Shown: positions 36,901 through 46,121 of the stretch, in pieces
How the letters are laid out: the number at the start of each line of letters is the position of its first letter
Position numbering within the stretch: the first letter of the stretch is position 1
Assembly (NCBI RefSeq): GCF_021530995.1
Contig: NZ_JADYTF010000001.1
Location: forward strand, 53,950 to 117,949
Length of the DNA stretch: 64,000 nt
Origin: Bacteroides caecigallinarum
Lineage (GTDB): Bacteria > Bacteroidota > Bacteroidia > Bacteroidales > Bacteroidaceae
Direction of reading: 5' to 3'
The notes under the pieces: model-generated
Told to the model about the DNA's origin: nothing
Databases searched by the model: none
What the model saw: the letters and a program-made list of their open reading frames with translations, nothing else
Made by a program: the position numbers and the translations under genes

Positions 36901-37770
36901 TTACTCCTTCACTACTATTACCCTGCTGTTTGGCAAATCAGGTATATAGATGTATCCCTCTTTAACTGAAATATCTGCAGGACCTATCAAAGGACTGTCA
37001 AGACTGATATTGACAGGAGCGACGGAACGGTCGGAAAGGCTTACTTTGCTTACAGAAGCCGGAGCCCAGTTTGTGATATATATGTAATTTCCGTCGGTAG
37101 ATGTTGCAATACCGTCATACTGTCCTGCAATATCGACAAACTTCTCAAGTTTAGGATTAGCCATATCACCTATCTTATATATAACATTCTTTCCTGTTGT
37201 ATTTCCATCTGCAGGATAAGATGCTACATACATGCTGCCGTTATTAATGAGCAAACCGTTAGGGCCAGGCACTTTCAGCCATTCTTCAGGAGTATAACCT
37301 TTGTCACCGCTGATATCGATTCTGAATATACGGTCCGAATTTGTAACAGAAGCATACAGGTATTTACCGTCAGCAACAAGGTCGTTTACGAACAGATGCC
37401 CTTCCGGCAACCTGATAACTACAGGCTTAGATGTCTTATTAACTGTGCTATAAACTACAATCTTGTTTACATCACAGACAAAGAGTCTGTCTCCTTGTGC
37501 AAGCATTCCCTTAGGAGCGGACAGATTTCCGTCAGTAGGAATAAACGTCTCCGTTTTTCCATCCTTATAATACATTATATATCCCTTGCCTTCATCATTC
37601 AACGGATTCAAATTCTCAGTTCCGAAATTGGCTATAAGAATACCATTGTTATAAGGTAATGTACTTTCGCAAAAACGTAAACCGTCATTTACAACACTCA
37701 ATCCTGCCTGTGCTGAAACATATCCACAGACTCCAATAAACATAATAGTCAATAAACTTTTCATACGCAT
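36901..37770 (-). CDS. Secreted SMP-30/gluconolactonase-like beta-propeller protein
   Basis: 289 residues with a signal peptide (cleavage near VSAQA). The mature part shows repeated propeller blades (GDRLFVCDVNKIVVYS, GKYLYASVTNSDRIFRID, GSMYVASYPADG, GNYIYITNWAPASVSKVS, GYIYIPDLPNSRVIVV), as in SMP-30/LRE or NHL-type six-bladed propellers. Enzymatic function cannot be assigned. Two starts are possible, 37770 (MRMKSLL) and 37764 (MKSLL); both keep the signal peptide. Its last codons (GTG AAG GAG TAA) provide the ribosome site for the flavodoxin gene. It leads the operon ending in katA, divergent from a LysR regulator. Confidence 0.82.
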   Translation of the reverse strand: MRMKSLLTIMFIGVCGYVSAQAGLSVVNDGLRFCESTLPYNNGILIANFGTENLNPLNDEGKGYIMYYKDGKTETFIPTDGNLSAPKGMLAQGDRLFVCDVNKIVVYSTVNKTSKPVVIRLPEGHLFVNDLVADGKYLYASVTNSDRIFRIDISGDKGYTPEEWLKVPGPNGLLINNGSMYVASYPADGNTTGKNVIYKIGDMANPKLEKFVDIAGQYDGIATSTDGNYIYITNWAPASVSKVSLSDRSVAPVNISLDSPLIGPADISVKEGYIYIPDLPNSRVIVVKE

Positions 37771-37783
37771 TTAAAATTTGTAA

Positions 37784-37791
37784 CAAATATA
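37784..37791 (-). promoter_or_regulatory. -7 box for the propeller-flavodoxin-katA operon
   Basis: Minus strand TATATTTG, a perfect TAnnTTTG match 13 bp before the first start codon; lies 21 bp from the oppositely directed LysR promoter box. Confidence 0.55.
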
Positions 37792-37812
37792 AATATGCAA
37801 AAGATATTTTAC

Positions 37813-37820
37813 TATATTTG
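37813..37820 (+). promoter_or_regulatory. -7 box for the LysR-type regulator
   Basis: TATATTTG, a perfect TAnnTTTG match about 50 bp before the regulator start. It forms a tight divergent pair with 37784-37791, where a regulator could control both directions. Confidence 0.55.
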
Positions 37821-37870
37821 CGAAATTCTATTTTCCGATAACAGTTATTGATAAAAACGATAAAGCCTAA

Positions 37871-38755
37871 ATGGAACTAAGACAACTGAAATATTTTGAG
37901 AAAGCCTGCGAACTGAAAAACTTTTCCGAAGCATCAAGAATGCTGCATATCTCACAAAGTACTCTGTCGCAACAGATCAAGCAACTGGAAGACGAACTCA
38001 ACGTTCTGCTTTTCGACAGAATTGGCAAAAGAATCATACCGACTGAAGCAGGACTTGCTTTCCTGCCTTTCGCCAGAAACTCAATACTTGAAGCTGAAAA
38101 CGGGAAACAGATTATAAAAGACTTGAAAGGCATCATGACAGGCACACTTAATATAGGTGTAACTTACAGTTTGAGCCATCTGCTGACATGTTCAATTACT
38201 GAATTCAAGAAAACATATCCAGGAATAAAAGTCATTATAAATTTCGGAACATCAAAAGAGCAGATAAAACTCCTTGAAGAAAAGCTGGTGGATTGTGTAC
38301 TATCATTCGAACCGGAAGAAATCGATGAAGAATATGATAAAATAAAACTGTTCTCATCAAGACTATATTTCATCGTACACGAATCAAGTCCTTTGGCACA
38401 TCTATCTTCAATATCATTAAAAAGGCTACAGAACATTGAATTAATACTGCCTGCGGTAGGGTTTGCCACAAGAATGAAGACAGACGAGATATGCTGTAAC
38501 AACAACATCACACTAAATACAGTAATGGAAATAAACGACGTACAGACTATTATTAATCTTATAAGGAAAGGAAACTGGGGAACAATACTGACTAGAGCAG
38601 CAATAAAAGACGAACCTGACCTAAAGGCCATACCTATACTTACAGCCGAAACACTAACATCGCAGGCGTACTTGTTCTGGCCCAAAGGCAGCTATAGAAA
38701 GAAATCAGCAACAGCTTTTGCCGAATTCGTACTAAATACCATAAAAAACGGATAA
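37871..38755 (+). CDS. LysR-family transcriptional regulator
   Basis: 294 residues: N-terminal winged helix-turn-helix (MELRQLKYFEKACELKNFSEASRMLHISQSTLSQQIKQLE, here cited only as the start of the domain: residues 1-60) and a periplasmic-binding-protein-like effector domain (about 90-290). LysR regulators usually control the divergent neighbour, here the propeller-flavodoxin-katA operon, and their own promoter. An adjacent Cys pair (EICCNNN, about residues 204-205) lies in the effector domain, but the spaced C-x8-C pair of OxyR is absent. It is therefore not called OxyR, though peroxide control of katA remains possible. Confidence 0.88.
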   Translation: MELRQLKYFEKACELKNFSEASRMLHISQSTLSQQIKQLEDELNVLLFDRIGKRIIPTEAGLAFLPFARNSILEAENGKQIIKDLKGIMTGTLNIGVTYSLSHLLTCSITEFKKTYPGIKVIINFGTSKEQIKLLEEKLVDCVLSFEPEEIDEEYDKIKLFSSRLYFIVHESSPLAHLSSISLKRLQNIELILPAVGFATRMKTDEICCNNNITLNTVMEINDVQTIINLIRKGNWGTILTRAAIKDEPDLKAIPILTAETLTSQAYLFWPKGSYRKKSATAFAEFVLNTIKNG

Positions 38756-38863
38756 TCAGAACTGCATAATACGCTTAAAGTCACTTGAAAATATAAACTG
38801 ACATCATCGAACCAGTTTAAAACATAAATTCTCACCTCTTTAGAAAAAAAATAGCAAAGAAGT

Positions 38864-38894
38864 TTTGGTATTTTGAAAAAACTTCATACCTTTG
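38864..38894 (+). promoter_or_regulatory. Promoter of tRNA-Glu and rpsT
   Basis: -33 TTTG (38864-38867) and -7 TACCTTTG (38887-38894) with 19 bp between them, a textbook Bacteroidetes stable-RNA promoter. The tRNA starts 56 bp after it. Confidence 0.75.
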
Positions 38895-38949
38895 CATCCG
38901 CAATCGAGAAATAATAACCTCGGCAACATCGGAAAATCCGATATAGGAT

Positions 38950-39021
38950 GGCCCGTTCGTCTATCGGTTAGGACGCAAGATTTTCATTCTTGAAAGGGGG
39001 GTTCGATTCCCCCACGGGCTA
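38950..39021 (+). tRNA. tRNA-Glu (anticodon TTC)
   Basis: Acceptor arms GGCCCGT and ACGGGCT (with a terminal G-U pair), anticodon loop ATTTTCATT with anticodon TTC, and T-arm GGGGGTTCGATTCCCCC. The 3' CCA is not encoded. rpsT follows 41 bp downstream, probably on the same transcript. Confidence 0.96.
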
Positions 39022-39062
39022 CAAATAAACAGTATAACGAACAATATTAAAGATTAGTCGAG

Positions 39063-39317
39063 ATGGCAAATCACAAATCATCTATCAAAAGAATTAGACA
39101 GGAAGAAAAAAGAAGACTTCACAACAGATATTATGCTAAGACTATGCGTAATGCTGTAAGAAAACTTCGCGCTACATCAGACAAAGCTGAAGCAGTAGCA
39201 TTGTATCCAAAAGTACAGAAAATGTTGGATAAATTGGCTAAGGTTAACATTATCCACAAGAACAAGGCTGCTAACTTGAAGTCAAAATTAGCTGCACACA
39301 TCGCTAAGATTGCTTAA
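39063..39317 (+). CDS. rpsT: 30S ribosomal protein S20
   Basis: 84 residues, strongly basic, with the S20 opening [18 protein letters not shown] and the conserved [16 protein letters not shown]. It binds 16S rRNA in the small subunit. It follows tRNA-Glu closely, and two hairpin terminators come after it. Confidence 0.98.
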   Translation: MANHKSSIKRIRQEEKRRLHNRYYAKTMRNAVRKLRATSDKAEAVALYPKVQKMLDKLAKVNIIHKNKAANLKSKLAAHIAKIA

Positions 39318-39340
39318 TTTTGGTACCTTAAAAAGATATT

Positions 39341-39366
39341 AAGGCTAGGTTTTTACCTAGCCTTTT
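39341..39366 (+). terminator. rpsT terminator 1
   Basis: Stem AAGGCTAGGT / ACCTAGCCTT with a TTTT loop, followed by a short T run. Confidence 0.8.
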
Positions 39367-39394
39367 GTCGTTTATACACTTCACATCCGAAAGC

Positions 39395-39436
39395 AAGGTG
39401 AAAATCAAAAAACATGCTGATTTTCACCTTTTTTTT
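39395..39436 (+). terminator. rpsT terminator 2
   Basis: 13-bp stem AAGGTGAAAATCA / TGATTTTCACCTT, 10-nt loop, then a T run (eight T in total at the 3' edge). Isolates rpsT from gyrB. Confidence 0.85.
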
Positions 39437-39470
39437 GGCTATTTGGAAAGATTATTACACAGATTTTTCG

Positions 39471-39478
39471 TAACTTTG
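39471..39478 (+). promoter_or_regulatory. -7 box for gyrB
   Basis: TAACTTTG matches TAnnTTTG, 26 bp before the gyrB start and downstream of the rpsT terminators. Confidence 0.55.
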
Positions 39479-39504
39479 AACGATTAAATAAACTATTTAA
39501 AAAC

Positions 39505-41466
39505 ATGAGTGAAGAACTGACACCAAACAGCGGAAGTAACTACTCGGCAAGCAGTATTCAGGTGCTTGAAGGACTTGAAGCCGTACGTAAACGTCCCGCT
39601 ATGTATATCGGCGACATCAGCGAAAAAGGTTTGCATCACCTCGTATATGAAGTTGTGGACAACTCTATCGACGAAGCTCTGGCCGGATATTGTACACATA
39701 TAGAAGTAACCATAAACGAAGATAATTCAATCACCGTACAGGACAACGGACGTGGTATCCCTGTTGATTTCCATGAGAAAGAGAAAAAATCGGCTTTGGA
39801 AGTCGTTATGACAGTGCTGCACGCCGGAGGTAAATTCGACAAAGGTTCATATAAAGTTTCAGGAGGTTTGCATGGTGTGGGTGTATCGTGTGTGAACGCA
39901 CTTTCTACTCACATGACAACAAACGTATTCAGAAACGGAAAGATTTATCAGCAGGAATATGAATGCGGTAAGCCACTCTATCCTGTAAAGGAAGTAGGTA
40001 CCACTGATTTGAGAGGTACGAAACAGACTTTCTGGCCGGATGCATCAATATTCACCGTAACCGAATATAAATATAACATACTTCAGGCACGTCTTAGAGA
40101 ACTTGCATATCTGAACAAGGGTATCACTATCACTCTTACAGACAAGCGCGAAAGAGAAGAAGACGGAAGCTACAAGAGTGAGGTATTCCACTCTGACGAA
40201 GGTGTTAAGGAATTCGTACGTTTCCTCAATTCTACAAATACTCCACTTTTTGATGATGTAATCTATCTGAACACTGAAAAACAGGGTGTTCCTATAGAGT
40301 GTGCCATCATGTACAACACAGGATTCCGCGAAAACCTGCATTCATATGTAAACAACATCAACACTATAGAAGGCGGTACTCACGAAGGTGGTTTCCGTGC
40401 GGCACTTACACGTGTATTGAAGAAATACGCCGAAGAAAGTAAGGCACTGGAAAAAGCCAAAGTTGAAATCTCAGGTGAAGACTTCCGCGAAGGCCTTATC
40501 GCAGTAATCTCTGTAAAGGTTGCCGAACCTCAGTTCGAAGGTCAGACAAAGACCAAACTTGGAAACAGCGAAGTAAGCGGTGCCGTACAGCAGGCTGTAG
40601 GTGAAGCTCTTTCAAACTATCTTGAAGAACATCCTAAAGAAGCTAAAGTTATTGTTGACAAGGTAGTGCTTGCGGCAACAGCACGTATCGCAGCAAGAAA
40701 GGCACGCGAGTCTGTACAGCGCAAGAGCCCTATGGGCGGTGGCGGACTTCCAGGTAAATTGGCAGACTGCTCAAGCCGAGTAGCTGAAGAATGCGAGTTG
40801 TTCCTAGTCGAGGGTGACTCTGCGGGTGGTTCTGCAAAACAGGGAAGAAGCAGACAGTTCCAGGCTATCCTGCCTCTGCGAGGAAAAATCCTTAACGTAG
40901 AGAAAGCGATGTGGCACAAGGCATTCGAGAGTGATGAAGTAAACAACATAATCCAGGCACTTGGAATACGTTTCGGTGTTGAAGAAGAAGACAGCAAGAA
41001 GGCAAACATCGAAAAACTCCGCTACCACAAAGTGATAATCATGACCGATGCCGACGTCGATGGTTCTCATATCGACACACTTATCATGACTCTGTTCTAC
41101 AGATATATGCCTGAAATCATTCAGGAAGGTCACCTGTATATAGCTACTCCTCCATTGTACAAATGTACAAAGGGTAAGGTTAGCGAATATTGCTACACCG
41201 AAGAAGCAAGACATGCTTTCATTCAGAAATACGGTGACGGAAGCGAGCAGGGAATACACACTCAGAGATACAAAGGTTTGGGTGAAATGAATCCTGAACA
41301 ACTTTGGGAAACAACAATGAATCCTGAAACTCGTATCCTGAAACAAGTACAGATTGAAAATGCCGCTGAAGCGGACTATATCTTCTCTATGCTTATGGGA
41401 GATGATGTAGCTCCACGACGCGAGTTCATAGAAAAGAATGCCACTTACGCCAATATTGACGCATAA
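39505..41466 (+). CDS. gyrB: DNA gyrase subunit B
   Basis: 653 residues with the GHKL ATPase domain (EVVDNSIDEALAGY, DNGRGIPVD, GLHGVGVSCVNAL) and the TOPRIM domain (LVEGDSAGGSAKQGR, IIMTDADVDGSHI), ending in the GyrA-binding tail (GLGEMNPEQLWETTMNPE). With GyrA it introduces negative supercoils. The length is that of the short GyrB form, without the proteobacterial insert. It stands alone between terminators. Confidence 0.98.
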   Translation: MSEELTPNSGSNYSASSIQVLEGLEAVRKRPAMYIGDISEKGLHHLVYEVVDNSIDEALAGYCTHIEVTINEDNSITVQDNGRGIPVDFHEKEKKSALEVVMTVLHAGGKFDKGSYKVSGGLHGVGVSCVNALSTHMTTNVFRNGKIYQQEYECGKPLYPVKEVGTTDLRGTKQTFWPDASIFTVTEYKYNILQARLRELAYLNKGITITLTDKREREEDGSYKSEVFHSDEGVKEFVRFLNSTNTPLFDDVIYLNTEKQGVPIECAIMYNTGFRENLHSYVNNINTIEGGTHEGGFRAALTRVLKKYAEESKALEKAKVEISGEDFREGLIAVISVKVAEPQFEGQTKTKLGNSEVSGAVQQAVGEALSNYLEEHPKEAKVIVDKVVLAATARIAARKARESVQRKSPMGGGGLPGKLADCSSRVAEECELFLVEGDSAGGSAKQGRSRQFQAILPLRGKILNVEKAMWHKAFESDEVNNIIQALGIRFGVEEEDSKKANIEKLRYHKVIIMTDADVDGSHIDTLIMTLFYRYMPEIIQEGHLYIATPPLYKCTKGKVSEYCYTEEARHAFIQKYGDGSEQGIHTQRYKGLGEMNPEQLWETTMNPETRILKQVQIENAAEADYIFSMLMGDDVAPRREFIEKNATYANIDA

Positions 41467-41517
41467 GGTGGTTTATGTTTAACTAAATTTTTTACCTCCT
41501 CACATCTTACACGGAGG

Positions 41518-41552
41518 AAAGCCCCGGAATCCACAAAGTTCCGGGGCTTTTT
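41518..41552 (+). terminator. gyrB terminator
   Basis: 12-bp stem AAAGCCCCGGAA / TTCCGGGGCTTT with a 9-nt loop and following T run. Confidence 0.9.
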
Positions 41553-41674
41553 ATTTATAAAATCATTATATTTTATCATAGATAAATCACGTCCAGAAAG
41601 CGTATAAACGGGTTTCATGTCATAAAACATTTATATTTTTCATATTTAAGGATTATGTATAATTATAAAATAGC

Positions 41675-41682
41675 TACATTTG
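41675..41682 (+). promoter_or_regulatory. -7 box for malQ
   Basis: TACATTTG, TAnnTTTG type, 43 bp before the malQ start. Confidence 0.5.
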
Positions 41683-41725
41683 GAAAAAGAAACAATTAAA
41701 TAAAAAACTAATACCTAAGAAAGAT

Positions 41726-44404
41726 ATGAAACTGACATTTCGTATTAAGTATTGTACCGTATGGGGAGAAAGTCTGAGAGTTATTATCAATAACGATGAG
41801 AAAAACTCATTAGCTCTCTTCACCCGCGACGGACAAGAATGGCAAGGAACTTTCGATTACGATTTGCCCGAGAATGAAGACATGGCATCATACAGATATG
41901 CCGTATTCAGAAATGAAAGATGCGTAAGGAAAGAGTTCGGAGCAATTCCTCACTCTATTATAAAAGGCAATGCACAGCAACATCATTTTATTTTCGATGA
42001 TTGCTGGAGAGATCTTCCTGAAGGAAATCACAGATACAGTTCAGCATTCAACGGTATTCCACACACCGAAGAGCCTAAAAAACTTAAAGACAATGTAGGC
42101 AGCTGTATAACATTCAGGGCATTATGTCCCGGATTGAGGCACAAAGCACAGGAACTTGGAATTATAGGCAGTTGCAACATACTCGGCAGCTGGGAATATT
42201 ACCGTCCACTCAGAATGCAGGAAGTATTGCCTGACGTATGGTATATCTCTATAGATTCATCCTCACTGACATTCCCTTTTGAATATAAGTTTGTTGCGGT
42301 AAGTTCAAAGAACGGAGCTGTAGAAGAATGGGAAAACGGATGTAACCGTACATTCAACATCCAGCCACTCATGCGCGGCGAGACATATTTCCCTATGGAA
42401 ACGGAAGTATTCTTCAACCTGCCGGAAAGAAAAATCGCAGGCAGCGCAATACCGGTATTTTCTCTCCGTTCAAAAGGCAGTTTCGGAGTTGGCGACTTCG
42501 GCGATTTGAAAACATACATCGACTGGGCTGCCGATACCAACCAACAGGCCGTACAAATATTGCCTATAAATGATACTACCATAACAAACACATGGACGGA
42601 CTCATATCCATACAACAGCATATCCATATATGCGTTCCATCCTATGTTTATAGATTTAAGGCAATTGCCTGCATTGAAAGACAGTGAAAAAGCTACTGAA
42701 TACGAAAAGGAACGTGTCAAATTGAACAGTTTGTCGCAGGTTGATTACGAAGGAGTGAACAACACCAAACGGGCATATCTGAAAGACATATTCGCCCAAG
42801 AAGCCGAAAACATACTTTCATCGGAAGATTTCAAATCATTTTATGCAAAGAATGAAGAATGGCTTAAACCATATTCTGCATTCAGCTACCTAAGAGATTT
42901 ATATGGCACAGCCGACTTCAATACATGGCCTGAATACAAGGAATACAATGCTGAAGAAATAAACAAATTGTGCAATACAGAATCCGAAACATATAATAAT
43001 ATAGCATTCTATTATTTCATTCAGTACATTCTGCACATACAATTGCTAGCAGCAACAAGCCATGCACGCGAAAAAGGCGTAATACTTAAAGGCGACATAC
43101 CTATCGGAATAAGCCGCAACAGCGTGGAAGCATGGGTGGAGCCATATTACTTCAATATGAACGGCCAGGCAGGAGCGCCACCAGATGCTTTCTCTACCAA
43201 AGGACAAAACTGGGGATTACCTACATACAACTGGGACGTGATGGAGAAAGACAACTACCAATGGTGGAGAAAGCGTTTCTCAAAAATGGCAGAATACTTC
43301 ACAGCTTACCGTATTGACCACATACTTGGATTCTTCCGTATTTGGGAAATACCTATACACTCCGTACACGGACTGTTGGGACAATTTGCTCCGGCACTAC
43401 CAATGAGCGAGGACGAAATAAAAGGCTTCGGATTGAACTTCCAGAAAGAATTCATGACTGAGCCGTTTATAAACGACTATATGCTTAACACTATGTTTGG
43501 CGACAAGAGTGACGAGGTACGCAACACATTCGTGGAACATGTTCATCATGACATCTACCGCATGCGTCCTGAGTTCGACACCCAGCGCAAGGTTGAAGCT
43601 TACTTTGCAGGAAAAACTGATGAAGAAAGTCTCAACATGAAGGAGGGACTCTATGCATTGATAAGCGATGTGCTGTTCGTTAAGGACAGAAAGGACCCGG
43701 AGATGTATCATCCAAGGATATCTGTACAGAACGATTTCATATACAGACAACTCAACTGGCAGGAACAGGAAGCATTCAACAGACTGTATAACCACTACTA
43801 CTACCAGCGACACAACAAGTTCTGGTACGACGAGGCGATGAAGAAACTGCCTGTACTTACTCAGTCAACTTCAATGCTTGTTTGCGGTGAAGACCTGGGA
43901 ATGGTTCCTGATTGTGTTCCTTGGGTAATGAACCAGTTACAGATTCTCTCTCTCGAAATACAGAGAATGCCTAAAGACCCGAAAGACGAGTTCGGACATG
44001 TCTATAACTATCCGTTCCGTTCCGTATGTACTATAGGCACTCACGATATGTCAACACTTCGTGGTTACTGGAAGGAAGATGCACAGATTACAGAACGTTA
44101 CTATCATTATGAGCTTGGCCATTGGGGTGAAGTTCCACAGGATGCACCGGGATGGCTATGCCGTGAAGTTGTAAGCCATCATCTGAACTGCCCGTCACTA
44201 TTATGTATCCTGACATGGCAAGACTGGACCTCAATTGATGAAAGCCTGCGCAATCCGGACATTGAGATAGAACGCATCAACGTTCCTGCAAACCCACGCC
44301 ACTACTGGAGATGGAGAATGCACATCACTCTGGAAGACCTTATGAAGAATGACTACTTCAACGAACAGATAAGAAACATGATTTCTGAAAGCGGAAGGAT
44401 CTAA
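41726..44404 (+). CDS. malQ: 4-alpha-glucanotransferase (GH77) with N-terminal starch-binding domains
   Basis: 892 residues. Two CBM20-like starch-binding modules (about 1-115 and 125-240, the second with LGIIGSCNILGSWEYYRPLRM) precede a GH77 domain that opens with IPVFSLRSKGSFGVGDFGDLK. Catalytic-region blocks include YRIDHILGFFRIWEIP (nucleophile Asp), CGEDLGMVPDCV (acid/base Glu) and TIGTHDMSTLRGYW. It transfers alpha-1,4-glucan segments between malto-oligosaccharides in the cytoplasm, for starch or glycogen use. This large plant-DPE2-like architecture is typical of Bacteroides. Transcribed alone. Confidence 0.96.
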   Translation: MKLTFRIKYCTVWGESLRVIINNDEKNSLALFTRDGQEWQGTFDYDLPENEDMASYRYAVFRNERCVRKEFGAIPHSIIKGNAQQHHFIFDDCWRDLPEGNHRYSSAFNGIPHTEEPKKLKDNVGSCITFRALCPGLRHKAQELGIIGSCNILGSWEYYRPLRMQEVLPDVWYISIDSSSLTFPFEYKFVAVSSKNGAVEEWENGCNRTFNIQPLMRGETYFPMETEVFFNLPERKIAGSAIPVFSLRSKGSFGVGDFGDLKTYIDWAADTNQQAVQILPINDTTITNTWTDSYPYNSISIYAFHPMFIDLRQLPALKDSEKATEYEKERVKLNSLSQVDYEGVNNTKRAYLKDIFAQEAENILSSEDFKSFYAKNEEWLKPYSAFSYLRDLYGTADFNTWPEYKEYNAEEINKLCNTESETYNNIAFYYFIQYILHIQLLAATSHAREKGVILKGDIPIGISRNSVEAWVEPYYFNMNGQAGAPPDAFSTKGQNWGLPTYNWDVMEKDNYQWWRKRFSKMAEYFTAYRIDHILGFFRIWEIPIHSVHGLLGQFAPALPMSEDEIKGFGLNFQKEFMTEPFINDYMLNTMFGDKSDEVRNTFVEHVHHDIYRMRPEFDTQRKVEAYFAGKTDEESLNMKEGLYALISDVLFVKDRKDPEMYHPRISVQNDFIYRQLNWQEQEAFNRLYNHYYYQRHNKFWYDEAMKKLPVLTQSTSMLVCGEDLGMVPDCVPWVMNQLQILSLEIQRMPKDPKDEFGHVYNYPFRSVCTIGTHDMSTLRGYWKEDAQITERYYHYELGHWGEVPQDAPGWLCREVVSHHLNCPSLLCILTWQDWTSIDESLRNPDIEIERINVPANPRHYWRWRMHITLEDLMKNDYFNEQIRNMISESGRI

Positions 44405-44447
44405 AGAAACATATTCCTAATAAGCTATCAGGTTTTCAACACCTGAA

Positions 44448-44504
44448 CAGTATTTAAGCAGTGTTTAAACAGTATTTAAAAGCTGTTTAAACACTGCTCT
44501 TTTT
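44448..44504 (+). terminator. malQ terminator built from 11-bp repeats
   Basis: Four 11-bp units (CAGTATTTAAG, CAGTGTTTAAA, CAGTATTTAAA, AGCTGTTTAAA; 44448-44491) place TTTAA(A/G) centres at 44455.5, 44466.5, 44477.5 and 44488.5. The same bases form a 16-bp perfect hairpin, AGCAGTGTTTAAACAG (44457-44472) with CTGTTTAAACACTGCT (44483-44498), a 10-nt loop and a T run. Confidence 0.85.
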
Positions 44505-44572
44505 AACACCGCATGTGGATAACACATTAATAACTCCACATATAAATAGTGCTCTATGAAAAACAAAATGCG

Positions 44573-44580
44573 TACCTTTG
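44573..44580 (+). promoter_or_regulatory. -7 box for rnhB
   Basis: TACCTTTG, TAnnTTTG type, 28 bp before the rnhB start. Confidence 0.55.
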
Positions 44581-44608
44581 CACCCGGAAATTTTAAAACC
44601 CCATAAAG

Positions 44609-45211
44609 ATGCTTTTACCATACTTGAATGAAAACCTTATAGAAGCCGGATGTGATGAAGCAGGACGAGGATGTCTTGCCGGAGCTGTATATGCCGCAGC
44701 CGTAATCCTGCCGAAGGACTTCAAGAATGAAATGCTGAATGATTCGAAGCAACTGTCTGAAAAACAGCGCTATCAGCTTAGAGAAGTTATAGAAAAGGAA
44801 GCACTGGCATGGGCAATTGGTATTGTAGAACCTGAAGAAATTGATAAAATCAACATTCTGAACGCTTCGTTCCTTGCGATGCACAGAGCAGTTGACCAAC
44901 TGAAAATAACTCCACAACATCTGTTGATAGATGGCAACCGTTTCAACAAATACAAGAACATTCCGCATACCACAATAGTAAAGGGCGACGGAAAATATCT
45001 TTCAATAGCAGCCGCTTCGATACTTGCAAAGACTTATCGCGATGACTATATGAACAGGCTACACAGTGAATATCCAATGTACGCATGGGATATGAACAAG
45101 GGATACCCGACAAAGAAACACCGACAAGCCATAAAGGAATTCGGCACTTCGCCTTATCACCGCCTGAGTTACAACCTTTTAGGCGACACTCAGCTTTCAT
45201 TAGATTTCTAA
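44609..45211 (+). CDS. rnhB: Ribonuclease HII
   Basis: 200 residues with the RNase HII active site: [13 protein letters not shown] (Asp-Glu), the catalytic Asp in LLIDGN, and the later Asp of the DEDD set in AKTYRDDYM. It cleaves RNA in RNA-DNA hybrids, notably single ribonucleotides in DNA. Length is normal. A 453-bp non-coding gap follows. Confidence 0.97.
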   Translation: MLLPYLNENLIEAGCDEAGRGCLAGAVYAAAVILPKDFKNEMLNDSKQLSEKQRYQLREVIEKEALAWAIGIVEPEEIDKINILNASFLAMHRAVDQLKITPQHLLIDGNRFNKYKNIPHTTIVKGDGKYLSIAAASILAKTYRDDYMNRLHSEYPMYAWDMNKGYPTKKHRQAIKEFGTSPYHRLSYNLLGDTQLSLDF

Positions 45212-45664
45212 ATCAAATCATGGATTTTTAACTTCAACAGACGTTATTAACAACATGTTGAAAACCTACGTTATTAACGACCTGTTAATAACCATGTTTC
45301 CATGCACTTTCTCTTTGGAAATCATCCGGTAATAATTATAACATTTTTCCAGCATATAAACACTAAACACGGACACCAAAGTCCACGAGAGGACAATTTG
45401 ACATTAAAACCAGCACCTATAGATGACAATTTGTCAATCTATAAGTTTATCAACACCTGTTAATATATTAATAATGTTTCCACATATTTAAAACGATGGC
45501 CTGAAGGTTTAAAATCAGATTATAAACATTAAACACCATCTGACAAAAATTCAAGCTTCCAACATCGGCATACAGTTTGCAATATCAATAGTGAACTTGA
45601 GGTTCAAAACCAAAAGTTCGGAAACAATTGAAAATGTATAACTTAAATATAGGAGATTAAAACT
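45212..45664. other. Long non-coding, repeat-rich gap between rnhB and hsp20
   Basis: Contents seen: a repeated ACGTTATTAAC (45241-45251, 45268-45278); an inverted repeat GTTATTAAC/GTTAATAAC (45270-45278, 45284-45292); a palindrome CAACATGTTG (45251-45260); a 26-bp imperfect palindrome (45418-45443); and a repeated segment CCTGTTAATA with a nearby ATGTTTCC (45281-45300 and 45456-45481). No open reading frame or known RNA recognised. The hsp20 promoter must lie in the last part; no CIRCE element is visible. Confidence 0.6.
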
Positions 45665-46102
45665 ATGATGCCGATTAGAAAGTATTACAATCAGAACTGG
45701 TTACCAAGTATCTTTAACGATTTCTTTGATAATGACTGGATGGAAAAAACTAATGCTACAGCTCCGGCTATCAATGTAATTGAGAGCGAAAAGAACTACA
45801 AAGTAGAGGTTGCAGCTCCGGGAATGACCAAAGACGATTTCAACATCCACTTGGGAGACGACAACGAACTTGTCATCTCAATGGAAAAGAAAGTTGAAAA
45901 CGAAGATAAAGATAAAGAAAACAAGAAATACTTGCGACGTGAGTTCTCTTACACAAAATTCCAACAGTCACTTTACTTGCCTGACAATGTTGATAAGGAA
46001 AAGATAAGTGCTAATGTTTCAGACGGTGTATTGACTATCGAACTGCCGAAGTATTCACCTGAAGAAAAAGCTAAGGTTAATCGTGTTATTGAGATACATT
46101 AA
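45665..46102 (+). CDS. Hsp20/alpha-crystallin small heat-shock protein
   Basis: 145 residues: a short N-terminal arm (YYNQNWLPSIFNDFFDNDW), the alpha-crystallin domain (about 38-130, with PGMTKDDFNIHL and ISANVSDGVLTIELPK) and a C-terminal I-x-I-like tail. It acts as an ATP-independent holdase in the cytoplasm. Two adjacent ATGs are possible (45665 and 45668); both follow TAGGAGATT, a usable ribosome site. It stands next to a DnaJ-type co-chaperone gene, from which it is separated by a terminator. Confidence 0.95.
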   Translation: MMPIRKYYNQNWLPSIFNDFFDNDWMEKTNATAPAINVIESEKNYKVEVAAPGMTKDDFNIHLGDDNELVISMEKKVENEDKDKENKKYLRREFSYTKFQQSLYLPDNVDKEKISANVSDGVLTIELPKYSPEEKAKVNRVIEIH

Positions 46103-46121
46103 TCATTGGTAAACCAAATAA

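Noticed and set aside
37871..38755. Calling the LysR regulator OxyR because it faces katA
   Set aside because: The spaced Cys pair of OxyR is missing and the opening sequence belongs to another LysR subgroup.
45500..45664. CIRCE element upstream of hsp20
   Set aside because: No TTAGCACTC/GAGTGCTAA inverted repeat is present.
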